From: Rhodococcus sp. 4CII
GTDB taxonomy: Bacteria > Actinomycetota > Actinomycetes > Mycobacteriales > Mycobacteriaceae
Direction of reading: 5' to 3'
Assembly: GCF_014256275.1 (NCBI RefSeq)
Contig: NZ_JACCFE010000002.1
Location: 4,320,001 to 4,384,000, forward strand
Length of the DNA stretch: 64,000 nt
Shown: piece by piece, positions 8,825-17,466 of the stretch
Layout of the letters: every line of letters starts with the position of its first letter
Numbering within the stretch: the first letter of the stretch is position 1
Program-made: the position numbers and the translations under genes
Notes under the pieces: model-generated
Seen by the model: only the letters and a program-made list of their open reading frames with translations
Databases searched by the model: none
Told to the model about the DNA's origin: nothing

Positions 8825-8855
8825 CCGGCGCGGCCCCCGAAAAAAGGTGCCGGTC
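8823..8855 (+). terminator. Possible terminator hairpin
   Basis: Perfect GACCGGC/GCCGGTC arms with a 19-base loop that contains an A6 run. It lies at the NIPSNAP stop and just before the next promoter. The stem is short, so support is modest. Confidence 0.35.
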
Positions 8856-8860
8856 GGCTC

Positions 8861-8890
8861 TTGACCGTGGCCGCCTTCTGTCCTTAGTCT
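8861..8890 (+). promoter_or_regulatory. Promoter of the second F420-oxidoreductase operon
   Basis: TTGACC (8861-8866), an 18-base spacer and TAGTCT (8885-8890). It abuts the second copy of the shared operator and would drive the long overlapping gene string from 8935 through the fbiC and fbiD genes. Confidence 0.5.
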
Positions 8891-8925
8891 GTTCCATATA
8901 GTGATTCGAGTTCATCATCATGAAA
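8890..8925. promoter_or_regulatory. Two-site operator, copy 2 (probable IclR target)
   Basis: Begins TGTTCCATATA and contains the inverted repeat GTTCA-N6-TGAAA (8910-8925), one mismatch from perfect. It matches 1089-1124 over 36 bases with the same spacing of elements. It covers the expected transcription start, a position suited to repression. Confidence 0.6.
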
Positions 8926-8934
8926 AGAAGTCCT

Positions 8935-9984
8935 ATGATCAAAGGCATCCAGCTCCACGGATGGGCTGACGGGCCACAGATGGTGGAAGTGGCCGAGATC
9001 GCCGCCCGGAGTTTCGAGACCGTCTGGCTCAGCGACCAACTCCAGTCCCGGGGCGTCGCCGTCCTCCTCGGCGCGATCGCAGCGCGCACCGGTATGGGCG
9101 TCGGTACGGCGGTGACATTCCCCTTCGGACGCAACCCGCTCGAGATGGCATCCAACATGGCCACCCTTGCGGAGTTCGTGCCCGAAGGGCGCCGGGTCAG
9201 CATGGGAATCGGCACCGGCGGCGGACTGGTGAGTGCGCTCATGACGCGGCAGAATCCGACAGAATGCGTGGCCGAGTTCATCACGATGTGCCGGCTCCTC
9301 TGGCAGGGCGAGGCGATCCGCATGGGCGACTACCCGCGGACCTGCGCCGCCCTCGGATTGCGTGAGGACGGACGGGCGTCGTTCTCCTGGACAAGCAAGC
9401 CCGACGTACGCGTGATCGTCGCCGGCGCCGGACCGCGAGTGCTGGAGATGGCCGGCGAGCTCGCCGACGGCGTCATCTGCGCCAGCAACTTCCCGGCCCA
9501 CAGTCTCGCGGCCTTTCGGAGCGGCCAGTTCGATGCGGTGAGCAATCTCGACTCACTGGACCGGGGACGCGAGCGCAGCAGGCGGGGGGAGTTCACCCGG
9601 ATCTACGGCGTGAACCTGTCCGTGTCGGCCGACCGAGACAGCGCCCGTGCGGCCGCGCGACGGCAGGCCACCCTCATCGTGAGCCAGCAGCCTCCGGAGA
9701 ACCTGCATCAGGTGGGCTTCGAACCCGCCGACTACGCCGCCACCCGAGCGGCACTCAAAGCTGGTGACGGCGTCGACGCGGCTGCCGACCTGCTCGAGCA
9801 GGAAGTCGCGGATCAGCTCGTCGTCTCCGGCACTCCCGGCGATTGCATCGAAGCGCTGGCCGAGCTGCTCGAGTATGCGGAGAATGCCGGATTCACCGAG
9901 GCCTACATCGGGGCCCCGGTGGGCCCCGATCCCCGCGAGGCGGTCGAGCTGCTCACCTCCCAGGTCCTGCCGGAGCTTCGATGA
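8935..9984 (+). CDS. LLM-class F420-dependent oxidoreductase, second copy
   Basis: A luciferase-like oxidoreductase of 349 residues, clearly different from the one at 2366. It opens IKGIQLHGWADGPQMVEVAE, has WLSDQLQSRGVAVLLGAIAA and the phosphate-binding type loop RRVSMGIGTGGGLVSAL. Methylenetetrahydromethanopterin reductase-like and other F420-dependent enzymes share this layout. I prefer the ATG at 8935 (AAAAGAAG upstream), since the ATG at 8920 lies in the operator and lacks a ribosome site. Its end overlaps the crotonase by ATGA. It is probably a hydride-transfer enzyme; the substrate is unknown. Confidence 0.84.
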   Translation: MIKGIQLHGWADGPQMVEVAEIAARSFETVWLSDQLQSRGVAVLLGAIAARTGMGVGTAVTFPFGRNPLEMASNMATLAEFVPEGRRVSMGIGTGGGLVSALMTRQNPTECVAEFITMCRLLWQGEAIRMGDYPRTCAALGLREDGRASFSWTSKPDVRVIVAGAGPRVLEMAGELADGVICASNFPAHSLAAFRSGQFDAVSNLDSLDRGRERSRRGEFTRIYGVNLSVSADRDSARAAARRQATLIVSQQPPENLHQVGFEPADYAATRAALKAGDGVDAAADLLEQEVADQLVVSGTPGDCIEALAELLEYAENAGFTEAYIGAPVGPDPREAVELLTSQVLPELR

Positions 9985-10679
9985 GCGCGGACGTGGAAGC
10001 GGTCCGAGACCTGTGCCCGGCCGAACAACTCGACGGTCTCGTGGTTCTCACGCTCAATCGTCCCGAGGCGCGCAACGCCCTCGACGTACCCCTGCTGCAG
10101 GCGTTCGTCGCCGGACTTGCCGCGGGGAGATCCGCGGGCGCCAGCGTCGTTCTGGTGCGCGCCGAAGGGCCCGCGTTCTGCGCCGGCGCCGACGTGCGTT
10201 CGGACGACGGCACCGCGATCGGCCGCCCGGGACTCCGGCGGCGGCTGATCGAGGAGAGCCTCGACCTGATGGGGGGCTACCCGGCCGCAGTCGTCGCCGT
10301 CCAGGGTGCCGCGGTCGGCGCCGGGTGGGCCATCGCCGCGGCTGCGGACATCACTCTGGCCGCGCCTGCCGCTTCATTCCGATTCCCCGAGCTCCCACTC
10401 GGATTCCCGCCACCCGACAGCACGGTGCGCAGGCTCGCGGCCGCCGTCGGCCCGGCGCGGGCGCTGCGGCTTCTGGCCCTGGACGAGCGCTGTGGCGCCG
10501 ACGACGTCGCCAGGCTCGGCCTGGTGGACGTCATCCCCGAGGCTTCGCTCGACGGGACGGCGCGCGAGATGGCAGCCCGGCTCGCGGCTCTTCCGCCCGA
10601 GCTGCTGCGCAATCTCAAAGCAGGCCTCTCCGCCTCGGAAGCGGGCCCCCTACCGACCACCCTCGAAAGGCAGTCATGA
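9981..10679 (+). CDS. Enoyl-CoA hydratase/isomerase (crotonase) family, atypical active site
   Basis: A 232-residue crotonase-fold protein that binds acyl-CoA. LTLNRPEARNALD and FCAGADV (first oxyanion loop) are typical, as is FPELPLGFPP. Aligned to rat hydratase, the region GAAVGAGWAIAAAAD puts Ala where the catalytic Glu144 would be, while the second Glu (of FPEL, equivalent to Glu164) remains. Family knowledge says that one-Glu members are often isomerases, hydrolases or lyases rather than hydratases. The ATG overlaps the previous stop (ATGA) and the stop overlaps the next ATG, so it is part of one tight operon. Confidence 0.85.
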   Translation: MSADVEAVRDLCPAEQLDGLVVLTLNRPEARNALDVPLLQAFVAGLAAGRSAGASVVLVRAEGPAFCAGADVRSDDGTAIGRPGLRRRLIEESLDLMGGYPAAVVAVQGAAVGAGWAIAAAADITLAAPAASFRFPELPLGFPPPDSTVRRLAAAVGPARALRLLALDERCGADDVARLGLVDVIPEASLDGTAREMAARLAALPPELLRNLKAGLSASEAGPLPTTLERQS

Positions 10680-11839
10680 CCACCAGCATCCACACCCAGA
10701 CCGAAGAGCAGACGCACCTCCGTACCGCTGCCCGGGGATTTCTGGCCCGGCACGCTCCCGCGCACGACGTGCGCATCTGGGACGAGGCGGGGTCGTATCC
10801 CGAACAGCTGTTCCGCGAGATTGCCGGCCTCGGGTGGTACGACGTGGTGGCCGGCGGCGAGGTCGTCGAGGAGACAGCCGGCCTGCTGATCACGCTCTGC
10901 GAAGAGATCGGCCGGGCAAGCTCCGACCTCGTGGCTCTGTTCAACCTCAACCTCAGCGGGCTGCGCGACATCCACCGCTGGGGCACACCCGAACAGCAAC
11001 AGACGTACGGTGCACCGGTGCTGGCCGGTGATGCGCGCCTGTCGATCGCCGTGAGCGAACCGGACGTGGGCTCGGACGCCGCAAGCGTTGCCACGCGCGC
11101 CGAGAAGGTCGGCGACGGGTGGGTCCTCAACGGGCAGAAGACCTATTGCGAGGGCGCGGGCCTGCCCGGCGCGGTGATGGAACTCGTCGCCAGGGTGGGC
11201 GGGGGTGGCCGCAAGCGCGACCAGCTCGGTGTCTTTCTCGTGCCGGTCGACCATCCGGGTGTCGAGGTCCGCCGCATGCCTGCGCTCGGGCGGAACATCA
11301 GCGGCATCTACGAGGTCTTCTTGCGGGACGTCGCCCTCCCGGCGACGGCGGTGCTGGGTGAGCCCGGTGAAGGATGGCAGATCCTCAAGGAACGTCTGGT
11401 GCTCGAGCGGATCATGATCAGCTCCGGTTTCCTCGGAAGCGTGGCGGCGGTGCTCGACCTGACGATCCAGTACGCCAACGAACGCGAGCAGTTCGGCAAG
11501 GCGCTCTCGAGCTACCAGGGGGTGACGTTGCCCCTCGCCGAGATGTTCGTCAGGCTCGACGCGGCCCGGTGCGCCGTACGCCGTTCGGCCGACCTCTTCG
11601 ACGCGGGCCTCCCATGCGAAGTGGAGAGCACCATGGCGAAGTTCCTCTCGGGCCAGCTCTACGCAGAGGCCTCTGCGCTGGCGATGCAGATCCAGGGTGC
11701 CTACGGCTACGTGCGCGACCATGCCCTGCCGATGCACCACTCCGACGGGATCATCGCCCGCGTCGTCGCGGGGCCGCCCTCGGTCCAGCTCGACTTCATT
11801 GCGCGGTCCATGGGCTTAGGGATCGGAGCGAGCAGATGA
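10676..11839 (+). CDS. Acyl-CoA dehydrogenase family protein, atypical C-terminus
   Basis: A 387-residue flavoprotein of the acyl-CoA dehydrogenase superfamily, with an N-terminal helical domain, a middle beta-domain containing LSIAVSEPDVGSDAAS and WVLNGQKTYCEGAG, and a C-terminal helical domain with YANEREQFGKALSSYQGV. The usual C-terminal catalytic base motif (EGTSEIQ) is absent: the equivalent stretch reads VAGPPSVQLDF. The base may lie elsewhere, or the protein may do a different reaction. It overlaps genes on both sides by 4 bp. It likely acts on the CoA-thioester intermediate of the F420 pathway. Confidence 0.87.
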   Translation: MTTSIHTQTEEQTHLRTAARGFLARHAPAHDVRIWDEAGSYPEQLFREIAGLGWYDVVAGGEVVEETAGLLITLCEEIGRASSDLVALFNLNLSGLRDIHRWGTPEQQQTYGAPVLAGDARLSIAVSEPDVGSDAASVATRAEKVGDGWVLNGQKTYCEGAGLPGAVMELVARVGGGGRKRDQLGVFLVPVDHPGVEVRRMPALGRNISGIYEVFLRDVALPATAVLGEPGEGWQILKERLVLERIMISSGFLGSVAAVLDLTIQYANEREQFGKALSSYQGVTLPLAEMFVRLDAARCAVRRSADLFDAGLPCEVESTMAKFLSGQLYAEASALAMQIQGAYGYVRDHALPMHHSDGIIARVVAGPPSVQLDFIARSMGLGIGASR

Positions 11840-14394
11840 CGAGTCTGAGCCGCGCGCTTGCGCGGGTGAGTTCCGCCAAGACAATCGACGCGGGCGAGGC
11901 CGAGGCTCTCCTGAGTGCGCGCGGTGCCGATCTCGACCGACTGTGCGAGGCCGCCGCGGCCGTCCGGTCGGCCGGCCTGTTCGACGCCGGACGCCCCGGG
12001 GTGGTGACCTACAGCCGGAAGGTGTTCATCCCGCTCACCCGTCTGTGCCGGGACCGCTGCCACTACTGCACCTTCGCGACGACGCCGGGACGCGTCGACG
12101 AACCCTTCCTGTCTCCCGACCAGGTGCTGGAGATTGCACGCGCGGGTGCCCGGATGGGTTGCAAGGAAGCGCTTTTCACACTGGGCGATCGTCCCGAGGA
12201 CCGGTGGGACGCCGCCCGCGAGTGGCTGGAGTCGCGCGGTTACGCCGACACACTGTCCTACGTGCGGGCCATGGCGGTGCTGGTGCTCGAGGAGACCGGT
12301 CTGGTGCCGCATCTGAACCCGGGAATAATGTCCTGGGCGGAACTCCAGCGCCTCAAGCCGGTGGCCGGTTCCATGGGTTTGATGCTCGAGACCACTGCGC
12401 GCTCGCTGTGGGCGGAACCCGGGGGATGCCATTACGGTTCCCCGGACAAGGATCCCGCTGTTCGCCTGGCGTGCATCGAGGATGCGTCCCGCACCAACAT
12501 TCCCTTTACGACCGGAATCCTGGTCGGGATCGGCGAGTCGCACGGCGACCGCGTGGAGTCCATCCTCCAGATCCGCCGGATTGCACGGCAGTACGGCGCC
12601 GTTCAAGAGGTGATCGTCCAGAATTTTCGTGCGAAGCCGGACACCGCGATGCGGTCGGCGGACGACGCAGACCTCGAAGAGTACCTGGCCACGATCGCAG
12701 TGGCCCGCATCCTGCTCGGACCCTCGATGCGTATCCAGGCCCCGCCCAACCTGTCGGAGCCGGACGAGCTGCGCCGGCTGCTGGCGGCCGGGGTCGACGA
12801 CTGGGGTGGGGTGTCGCCACTGACCCCCGACCACGTGAACCCCGAGCGGCCCTGGCCGGAGATCGAGCGACTACGTGACCTGAGTGCTGCCGCCGGTTTC
12901 GAGCTCCGGGAGCGCCTCGCCGTCCAGCCGCAATACGTCCTCGCGGGGGAGCGGTGGGTCGACGCCCGCGTCCGGCCCCACCTGCTGGCGCTCGCCGACC
13001 TGGAGACCGGGCTGGCCGCCGACGTGCTGCCGGAGGGACGGCCGTGGCAGGATGCAGCGCCGGGCGAGTCCAGTGGCAGAACCGATCTGCACCTCGAGAT
13101 CGACACGGAAGGGCGTCGGACCGATACCCGCAGTGACTTCGCGAACGCCTTCGGTGACTGGACTGTGCTCGGCGAGGAGATGACAGCACGCGCCGGTGCC
13201 GGCGCCCATTCTCGACTGGGCAGTGAAGTACTCGCCGCTTTGCGCGCGGCCGAGCGGAACCCCGCCGGGCTCAGCGACGCAGAGGCCCTTGCCCTCATTC
13301 ACTGCGACGGCGCCGATCTGGATGCCCTGTGCGCGTTGGCGGATCAGGTCCGGCAGTCGACGGTGGGCGACGCGGTGACGTATGTCGTCAACCGGAACCT
13401 GAACTTCAGCAACGTCTGCTACACCGGATGTCGCTTCTGTGCGTTCGCGCAACGCGCAAGCGACGCCGATTCGTACCGGCTCTCCATCCCCGAGGTGGGG
13501 GAGCGGGTCGCCCAGGCCTGGGAGGTAGGCGCCACCGAGATCTGCATGCAGGGCGGCATCGACCCGGGCCTGCCCAGCACCATCCATCTGGACCTGGCCG
13601 CCGAAACGAAACGCCGGAGCCCGCAGATCCACCTCCACGCGTTCTCGCCCATGGAGATCGTGAGCGGGGCCTCGCGCATGGGCATCTCGGTGGCCGAATG
13701 GCTCACCGAGGCACGCAGAGCCGGTCTCGACTCCGTGCCAGGCACCGCCGCCGAGATCCTGGACGACGAGGTTCGGTGGGTGCTGACCAAGGGCAAACTC
13801 CCCGCGGCCGAGTGGATTCGGGTCGTCAAGACCGCGCACGAACTCGGGATCCGCACCACCGCCACGATGATGTACGGCCACGTGGACGAACCCCGGCACT
13901 GGGTCGGCCACCTCCGTGTCCTGCTCGACATCCAGAGGGAGACAGGCGGCTTCACGGAATTCGTTCCGCTGCCATTCGTGCACCAGAGCTCGCCGATCTA
14001 CCTTGCAGGTCTGGCACGACCAGGCCCGACCCGACGGGACAACCGCGCAGTCCACGCGATGGCGCGGCTGATGTTGCACGGTCAGATCGACAACATCCAG
14101 TGCTCATGGGTCAAGCTCGGTCCGGACGAATGTGTGGAACTACTCCGCGGCGGGGTCAACGACCTCGGCGGCACCCTGATGGAGGAGACCATCAGCAGGA
14201 TGGCCGGTTCGACCAACGGCTCGATGAAGACCATCGCAGACATCACCCACATGGCCGGTTCGGCAGGCCGGCCGGCCCGGCAGCGCACCACCACGTATGA
14301 AGAGGTCGACGCCGAACGCACCGCTGCGGCTGAGCGATTCGACGACCAGGTGAGGACCGTGCTGCCACTGAGCGTGGGGATGGTCGCACAGTGA
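11836..14394 (+). CDS. fbiC: FO synthase (fused CofG/CofH), F420 biosynthesis
   Basis: An 852-residue double radical-SAM enzyme that builds the deazaflavin FO from tyrosine and the ribityl pyrimidine. The first (CofG) half has its 4Fe-4S cysteines at 71, 75 and 78 in CRDRCHYC; the second (CofH) half has them at 528, 532 and 535 in CYTGCRFC. Length matches mycobacterial FbiC (about 856). Its ATG overlaps the acyl-CoA dehydrogenase stop, so cofactor synthesis is translated with the catabolic genes. This coupling is unusual, since fbiC normally stands apart. Confidence 0.96.
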   Translation: MTSLSRALARVSSAKTIDAGEAEALLSARGADLDRLCEAAAAVRSAGLFDAGRPGVVTYSRKVFIPLTRLCRDRCHYCTFATTPGRVDEPFLSPDQVLEIARAGARMGCKEALFTLGDRPEDRWDAAREWLESRGYADTLSYVRAMAVLVLEETGLVPHLNPGIMSWAELQRLKPVAGSMGLMLETTARSLWAEPGGCHYGSPDKDPAVRLACIEDASRTNIPFTTGILVGIGESHGDRVESILQIRRIARQYGAVQEVIVQNFRAKPDTAMRSADDADLEEYLATIAVARILLGPSMRIQAPPNLSEPDELRRLLAAGVDDWGGVSPLTPDHVNPERPWPEIERLRDLSAAAGFELRERLAVQPQYVLAGERWVDARVRPHLLALADLETGLAADVLPEGRPWQDAAPGESSGRTDLHLEIDTEGRRTDTRSDFANAFGDWTVLGEEMTARAGAGAHSRLGSEVLAALRAAERNPAGLSDAEALALIHCDGADLDALCALADQVRQSTVGDAVTYVVNRNLNFSNVCYTGCRFCAFAQRASDADSYRLSIPEVGERVAQAWEVGATEICMQGGIDPGLPSTIHLDLAAETKRRSPQIHLHAFSPMEIVSGASRMGISVAEWLTEARRAGLDSVPGTAAEILDDEVRWVLTKGKLPAAEWIRVVKTAHELGIRTTATMMYGHVDEPRHWVGHLRVLLDIQRETGGFTEFVPLPFVHQSSPIYLAGLARPGPTRRDNRAVHAMARLMLHGQIDNIQCSWVKLGPDECVELLRGGVNDLGGTLMEETISRMAGSTNGSMKTIADITHMAGSAGRPARQRTTTYEEVDAERTAAAERFDDQVRTVLPLSVGMVAQ

Positions 14395-15104
14395 GTGCGG
14401 CACGTGGCGAATCCTTGGGCCGAGGGCCCCACGGGCCCTGGGTGGCCGTCATTCCCCAGCGTGACATCACGTCCGCGAAATCTCGGCTCCTGCTCCGGCC
14501 GGAGTCCCGGCAAGTGATCGTGCGTGCCATGTTCCGAGATACGGTCTCCGCGGTACTGGCGGCCTCGCAGGTGGAGGCGGTCCTCGTTGTCGTCGACCGG
14601 ATTCAGGACGCCGCCCACGTTCGGTCGCCTGATGTCGTTCCCTTGGTGGCGCCGGACGCGGGCGGTATGAACGCCGCTCTGTGTGAGGGCGGACGTCGCG
14701 CTCGCGAGTTGTGGACACGTTGCCGGCTGGCGGCAATTCCCGCCGATCTCCCGAGCCTGCGCAGCGAGGACCTGGACGTCGCGCTGAAGGTGGCTGGGCG
14801 ACACGAGCGTACGTTCGTCGCGGACTGGCGACGTGAGGGAACGAGTCTCCTGACAGCCTCCGAGGGCGTAGACCTGGCTCCGAAATTCGGAAGACGCTCA
14901 CGGTTGGCGCATCTGGATTCCGGAGCAGTGGAGACGCTGGACTCGAACATCGAGTCCCTACGTCGGGACGTGGACGATCTCGACGACCTACTGGACGCCG
15001 CCGTGAGACGGCCCGGTGCGACCCTGAGCGCCGTCCTGCGCAGTCTGGGGCACCCCTTCGAGTTGGAGTCGGCTCGGCGGTCCTTCGCCACTCTTCAGTC
15101 ATAA
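14391..15104 (+). CDS. fbiD: Phosphoenolpyruvate/2-phospholactate guanylyltransferase (CofC/FbiD)
   Basis: A 237-residue nucleotidyltransferase that activates PEP (or 2-phospholactate) with GTP for attachment to FO. Family marks are an N-terminal VAVIPQRDITSAKSRL, the base-binding GGMNAAL and the acidic metal-site region AIPADLPSL; GTSLLTA is also conserved. GTG start overlapping the fbiC stop (GTGA). Slightly longer than the roughly 214 residues of the M. tuberculosis protein. Confidence 0.9.
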   Translation: MSAARGESLGRGPHGPWVAVIPQRDITSAKSRLLLRPESRQVIVRAMFRDTVSAVLAASQVEAVLVVVDRIQDAAHVRSPDVVPLVAPDAGGMNAALCEGGRRARELWTRCRLAAIPADLPSLRSEDLDVALKVAGRHERTFVADWRREGTSLLTASEGVDLAPKFGRRSRLAHLDSGAVETLDSNIESLRRDVDDLDDLLDAAVRRPGATLSAVLRSLGHPFELESARRSFATLQS

Positions 15105-15136
15105 CCAGCACAAACGATCTACGAGCGAATGGGCTC

Positions 15137-15170
15137 AGCGTCACTGACGCTCGACCGTGGACGCGGTCGA
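15137..15170. promoter_or_regulatory. Two adjoining inverted repeats upstream of the MFS gene
   Basis: AGCGTCA-C-TGACGCT (15137-15151, perfect) is followed directly by TCGACCG-N6-CGGTCGA (15151-15170, perfect). They lie in the 139-bp gap between fbiD and the transporter. Either an operator pair or RNA hairpins that tune readthrough into the transporter and fbiA/fbiB. Confidence 0.4.
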
Positions 15171-15243
15171 TTCGGCCTGCCTCCATCAGTATTCAGACCC
15201 GGTCTCCGCATCCCAGCGGTTCCCTCACCTATCGAGGAGACAC

Positions 15244-16500
15244 ATGAACATTCGATTCAGCCTTCCCACATATGTAGGCGTCGCAGTGCTTGCTTTTCTT
15301 GCGATAGCCGCCGACGGCTACGACCTCGCCATCTTCGGTGCCGCGACGCCGAAACTGCTCCACTACGCTGATTGGGGTCTGACTACCGCGCAAGTCGGAG
15401 TGGTCGCCAGTGCGGCGATCATGGGGATGGGTATCGGATCCATCGCAGCAGGCGTGCTCGCCGACCGATATGGTGTCCGGCGATTGTTCCTACTCTCCGT
15501 CACCTGGTTCTCCGTCGGCATGATGCTGTGCGCCGCGGCACCCACCGCAGAACTGCTGGGTGCCGCCCGGTTCATCGCCGGGTTCGGCCTCGGTGGGGTG
15601 GTGCCCACTGCGGTCGCAGTGACGATGAGTGTCGTACCGGCAGAACGGAAGAATTTTCTCAACGGCGTGATCCTGGCAGGCATACCCATAGGTGGCGTCC
15701 TTGCCGCTCTCACCGCCCTGGCCTTCCTCGACGTGCTGGGCTGGCGCGGCGTCTTCTTCGTCGGGGGCGCTTTTCCCCTGCTGACAGTGGTACCGATTGC
15801 CGCGGTGAAACTCCGGCGGTGGGTACCTACGCCGAACGCTCTGCGTTCGGACGGCGGGGCCACGCGCCGCGCCTTGCGCGACGTCTTCAAGAATCTCGGA
15901 CCCACTGGATGGGGAGCCCTGGCGGTGTTCACCGCGCTGACCTTCTGTGGCCAGATCCAGTGGTACGGACTGCTCACCTGGTTGCCGCAGATCATGAAGG
16001 CGAGCGGTTACTCTCTCGGATCCGCGTTGGTCTTTCTGGTGATCTTCAGTATCGGTGCTGCCACCGGTGCGTCCGGAGGCTCCTGGATTGCGGACAAGTT
16101 CGGAGAACGTCGCGCAGTTCTTGCCGCCTTCACAGTCGGCGCGGTCGCCGTCATGACCCTCGCGGTACACCTGCCGTCGCCGGTCCTCTACGTTTTCCTG
16201 TTCCTCGCCGGGGCGGGGACGGGGGGTACGCAGCCGATCGTCTTCGGATACGTGGCCACCTACTTCCCCGTCGATATCCGCACCAGCGTTCTCGGATTCG
16301 TTTCCGGAGTGGGCCGGATCGGTGGTGTCTGTGGACCGATCCTGGGCGGCCTTCTCGCCGGCCGGCCGCCGATCGTCATCTTCTCTGCTCTCTCCGGGAT
16401 CGGGGTGTTCGCCGCACTTCTCTGCTGCGTCGCGTTGGCGGCGAACAAGTCCGAGATGGACGACACCACCATTACGGCAAGCACCCCAGCCGAGGTCTGA
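15244..16500 (+). CDS. MFS transporter, aromatic acid:H+ symporter (AAHS)-like
   Basis: A 418-residue, 12-helix major facilitator protein. The first helix motif DGYDLAIFGAATPKLL and the loop 2-3 motif GVLADRYGVRRLF are those of the PcaK/BenK-type AAHS family, which import aromatic carboxylates with protons. ATG at 15244 with a GAGGAG site. The stop codon abuts the GTG of fbiA. Placement between F420 biosynthesis genes suggests it imports the substrate of the island, which would then be an aromatic or related acid (inference). Confidence 0.85.
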   Translation: MNIRFSLPTYVGVAVLAFLAIAADGYDLAIFGAATPKLLHYADWGLTTAQVGVVASAAIMGMGIGSIAAGVLADRYGVRRLFLLSVTWFSVGMMLCAAAPTAELLGAARFIAGFGLGGVVPTAVAVTMSVVPAERKNFLNGVILAGIPIGGVLAALTALAFLDVLGWRGVFFVGGAFPLLTVVPIAAVKLRRWVPTPNALRSDGGATRRALRDVFKNLGPTGWGALAVFTALTFCGQIQWYGLLTWLPQIMKASGYSLGSALVFLVIFSIGAATGASGGSWIADKFGERRAVLAAFTVGAVAVMTLAVHLPSPVLYVFLFLAGAGTGGTQPIVFGYVATYFPVDIRTSVLGFVSGVGRIGGVCGPILGGLLAGRPPIVIFSALSGIGVFAALLCCVALAANKSEMDDTTITASTPAEV

Positions 16501-17466
16501 GTGAACGTGACCGTGTTGGTTGGCGGGGTGGGCGGGGCCCGGTTCCTGCAGGGGGTGCGCAGGCTTCTCGGTGCCGATTCGGGCCACCGCGTCACTGCCG
16601 TGGTCAACGTCGGCGACGACGTGTGGTTGCACGGTCTGCGGATCTGCCCGGACCTGGACACCTGCATGTACACCCTCGGTGGGGGTATCGATCCCGAGCG
16701 AGGGTGGGGGCATGCGGGCGAAACCTGGAATGCCAAGGAGGAAGTCGCCGCGTACGGGGCGAAGCCGGAGTGGTTCGGGCTCGGCGACCGGGACATCGCC
16801 ACGCACCTGATCCGCTCGCAGATGCTGCGCACCGGGTATCCGTTGTCGGCGGTGACGGAGGCGTTGTGCAACCGGTGGCAGCCGGGGGTGACGCTGCTCC
16901 CGGTGACCGACGATCGTAGTGAAACTCACGTCGTGATCACCGATCCCGACGACGGGGAGCAGCGGGCGATCCACTTCCAGGAGTGGTGGGTTCGGCACCG
17001 CGCGCAGGTGCCGACGCACAGCTTCGCGCACATCGGCGCCGAGCAGGCCACCCCGGCACCGGGGGTGCTCGCGGCGATCGAGAACGCCGACATCGTGTTG
17101 CTGGCTCCGTCCAATCCGGTGGTCAGCGTCGGGGCGATCCTCGCGGTCCCCGGGATCCGGGGTGCGTTGCGGACCACGGCGGCGAAGGTGGTCGGGATCT
17201 CCCCGATCATCGGCGGAAAACCGTTGCGCGGCATGGCCGACGAATGTCTCGACGTCATCGGTGTGGAGACCTCCGCGGAGGCGATCGGGCGTTGGTACGG
17301 GGCGCGGAGCGGGACCGGGATCCTCGACGGCTGGCTGATTCACGACACCGATTCCGCCGAGGTGCCGGGCGTGGACGTGCGGGAAGTCCCGCTGATCATG
17401 ACCGACCCTGACACGACCGCCGACATGGTCCGTGCCGCACTCGACTTGGTAGGGGCTCTTCTGTGA
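16501..17466 (+). CDS. fbiA: 2-phospho-L-lactate/PEP transferase (CofD/FbiA), F420 biosynthesis
   Basis: A 321-residue transferase that joins the activated phospho-carboxylate to FO to give (dehydro-)F420-0. The N-terminal TVLVGGVGGARFLQGVRRLL, the VVNVGDDVWLHGLRI stretch and SNPVVSVGAILAVPGIR are diagnostic. GTG start directly after the transporter stop; its own stop overlaps the fbiB GTG. Confidence 0.95.
   Translation: MNVTVLVGGVGGARFLQGVRRLLGADSGHRVTAVVNVGDDVWLHGLRICPDLDTCMYTLGGGIDPERGWGHAGETWNAKEEVAAYGAKPEWFGLGDRDIATHLIRSQMLRTGYPLSAVTEALCNRWQPGVTLLPVTDDRSETHVVITDPDDGEQRAIHFQEWWVRHRAQVPTHSFAHIGAEQATPAPGVLAAIENADIVLLAPSNPVVSVGAILAVPGIRGALRTTAAKVVGISPIIGGKPLRGMADECLDVIGVETSAEAIGRWYGARSGTGILDGWLIHDTDSAEVPGVDVREVPLIMTDPDTTADMVRAALDLVGALL

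Noticed and set aside
15490..17343. 617-codon antisense frame across the MFS and fbiA genes
   Set aside because: Crosses two well-supported genes and has a low-complexity, His/Arg/Gly-rich composition typical of shadow frames.
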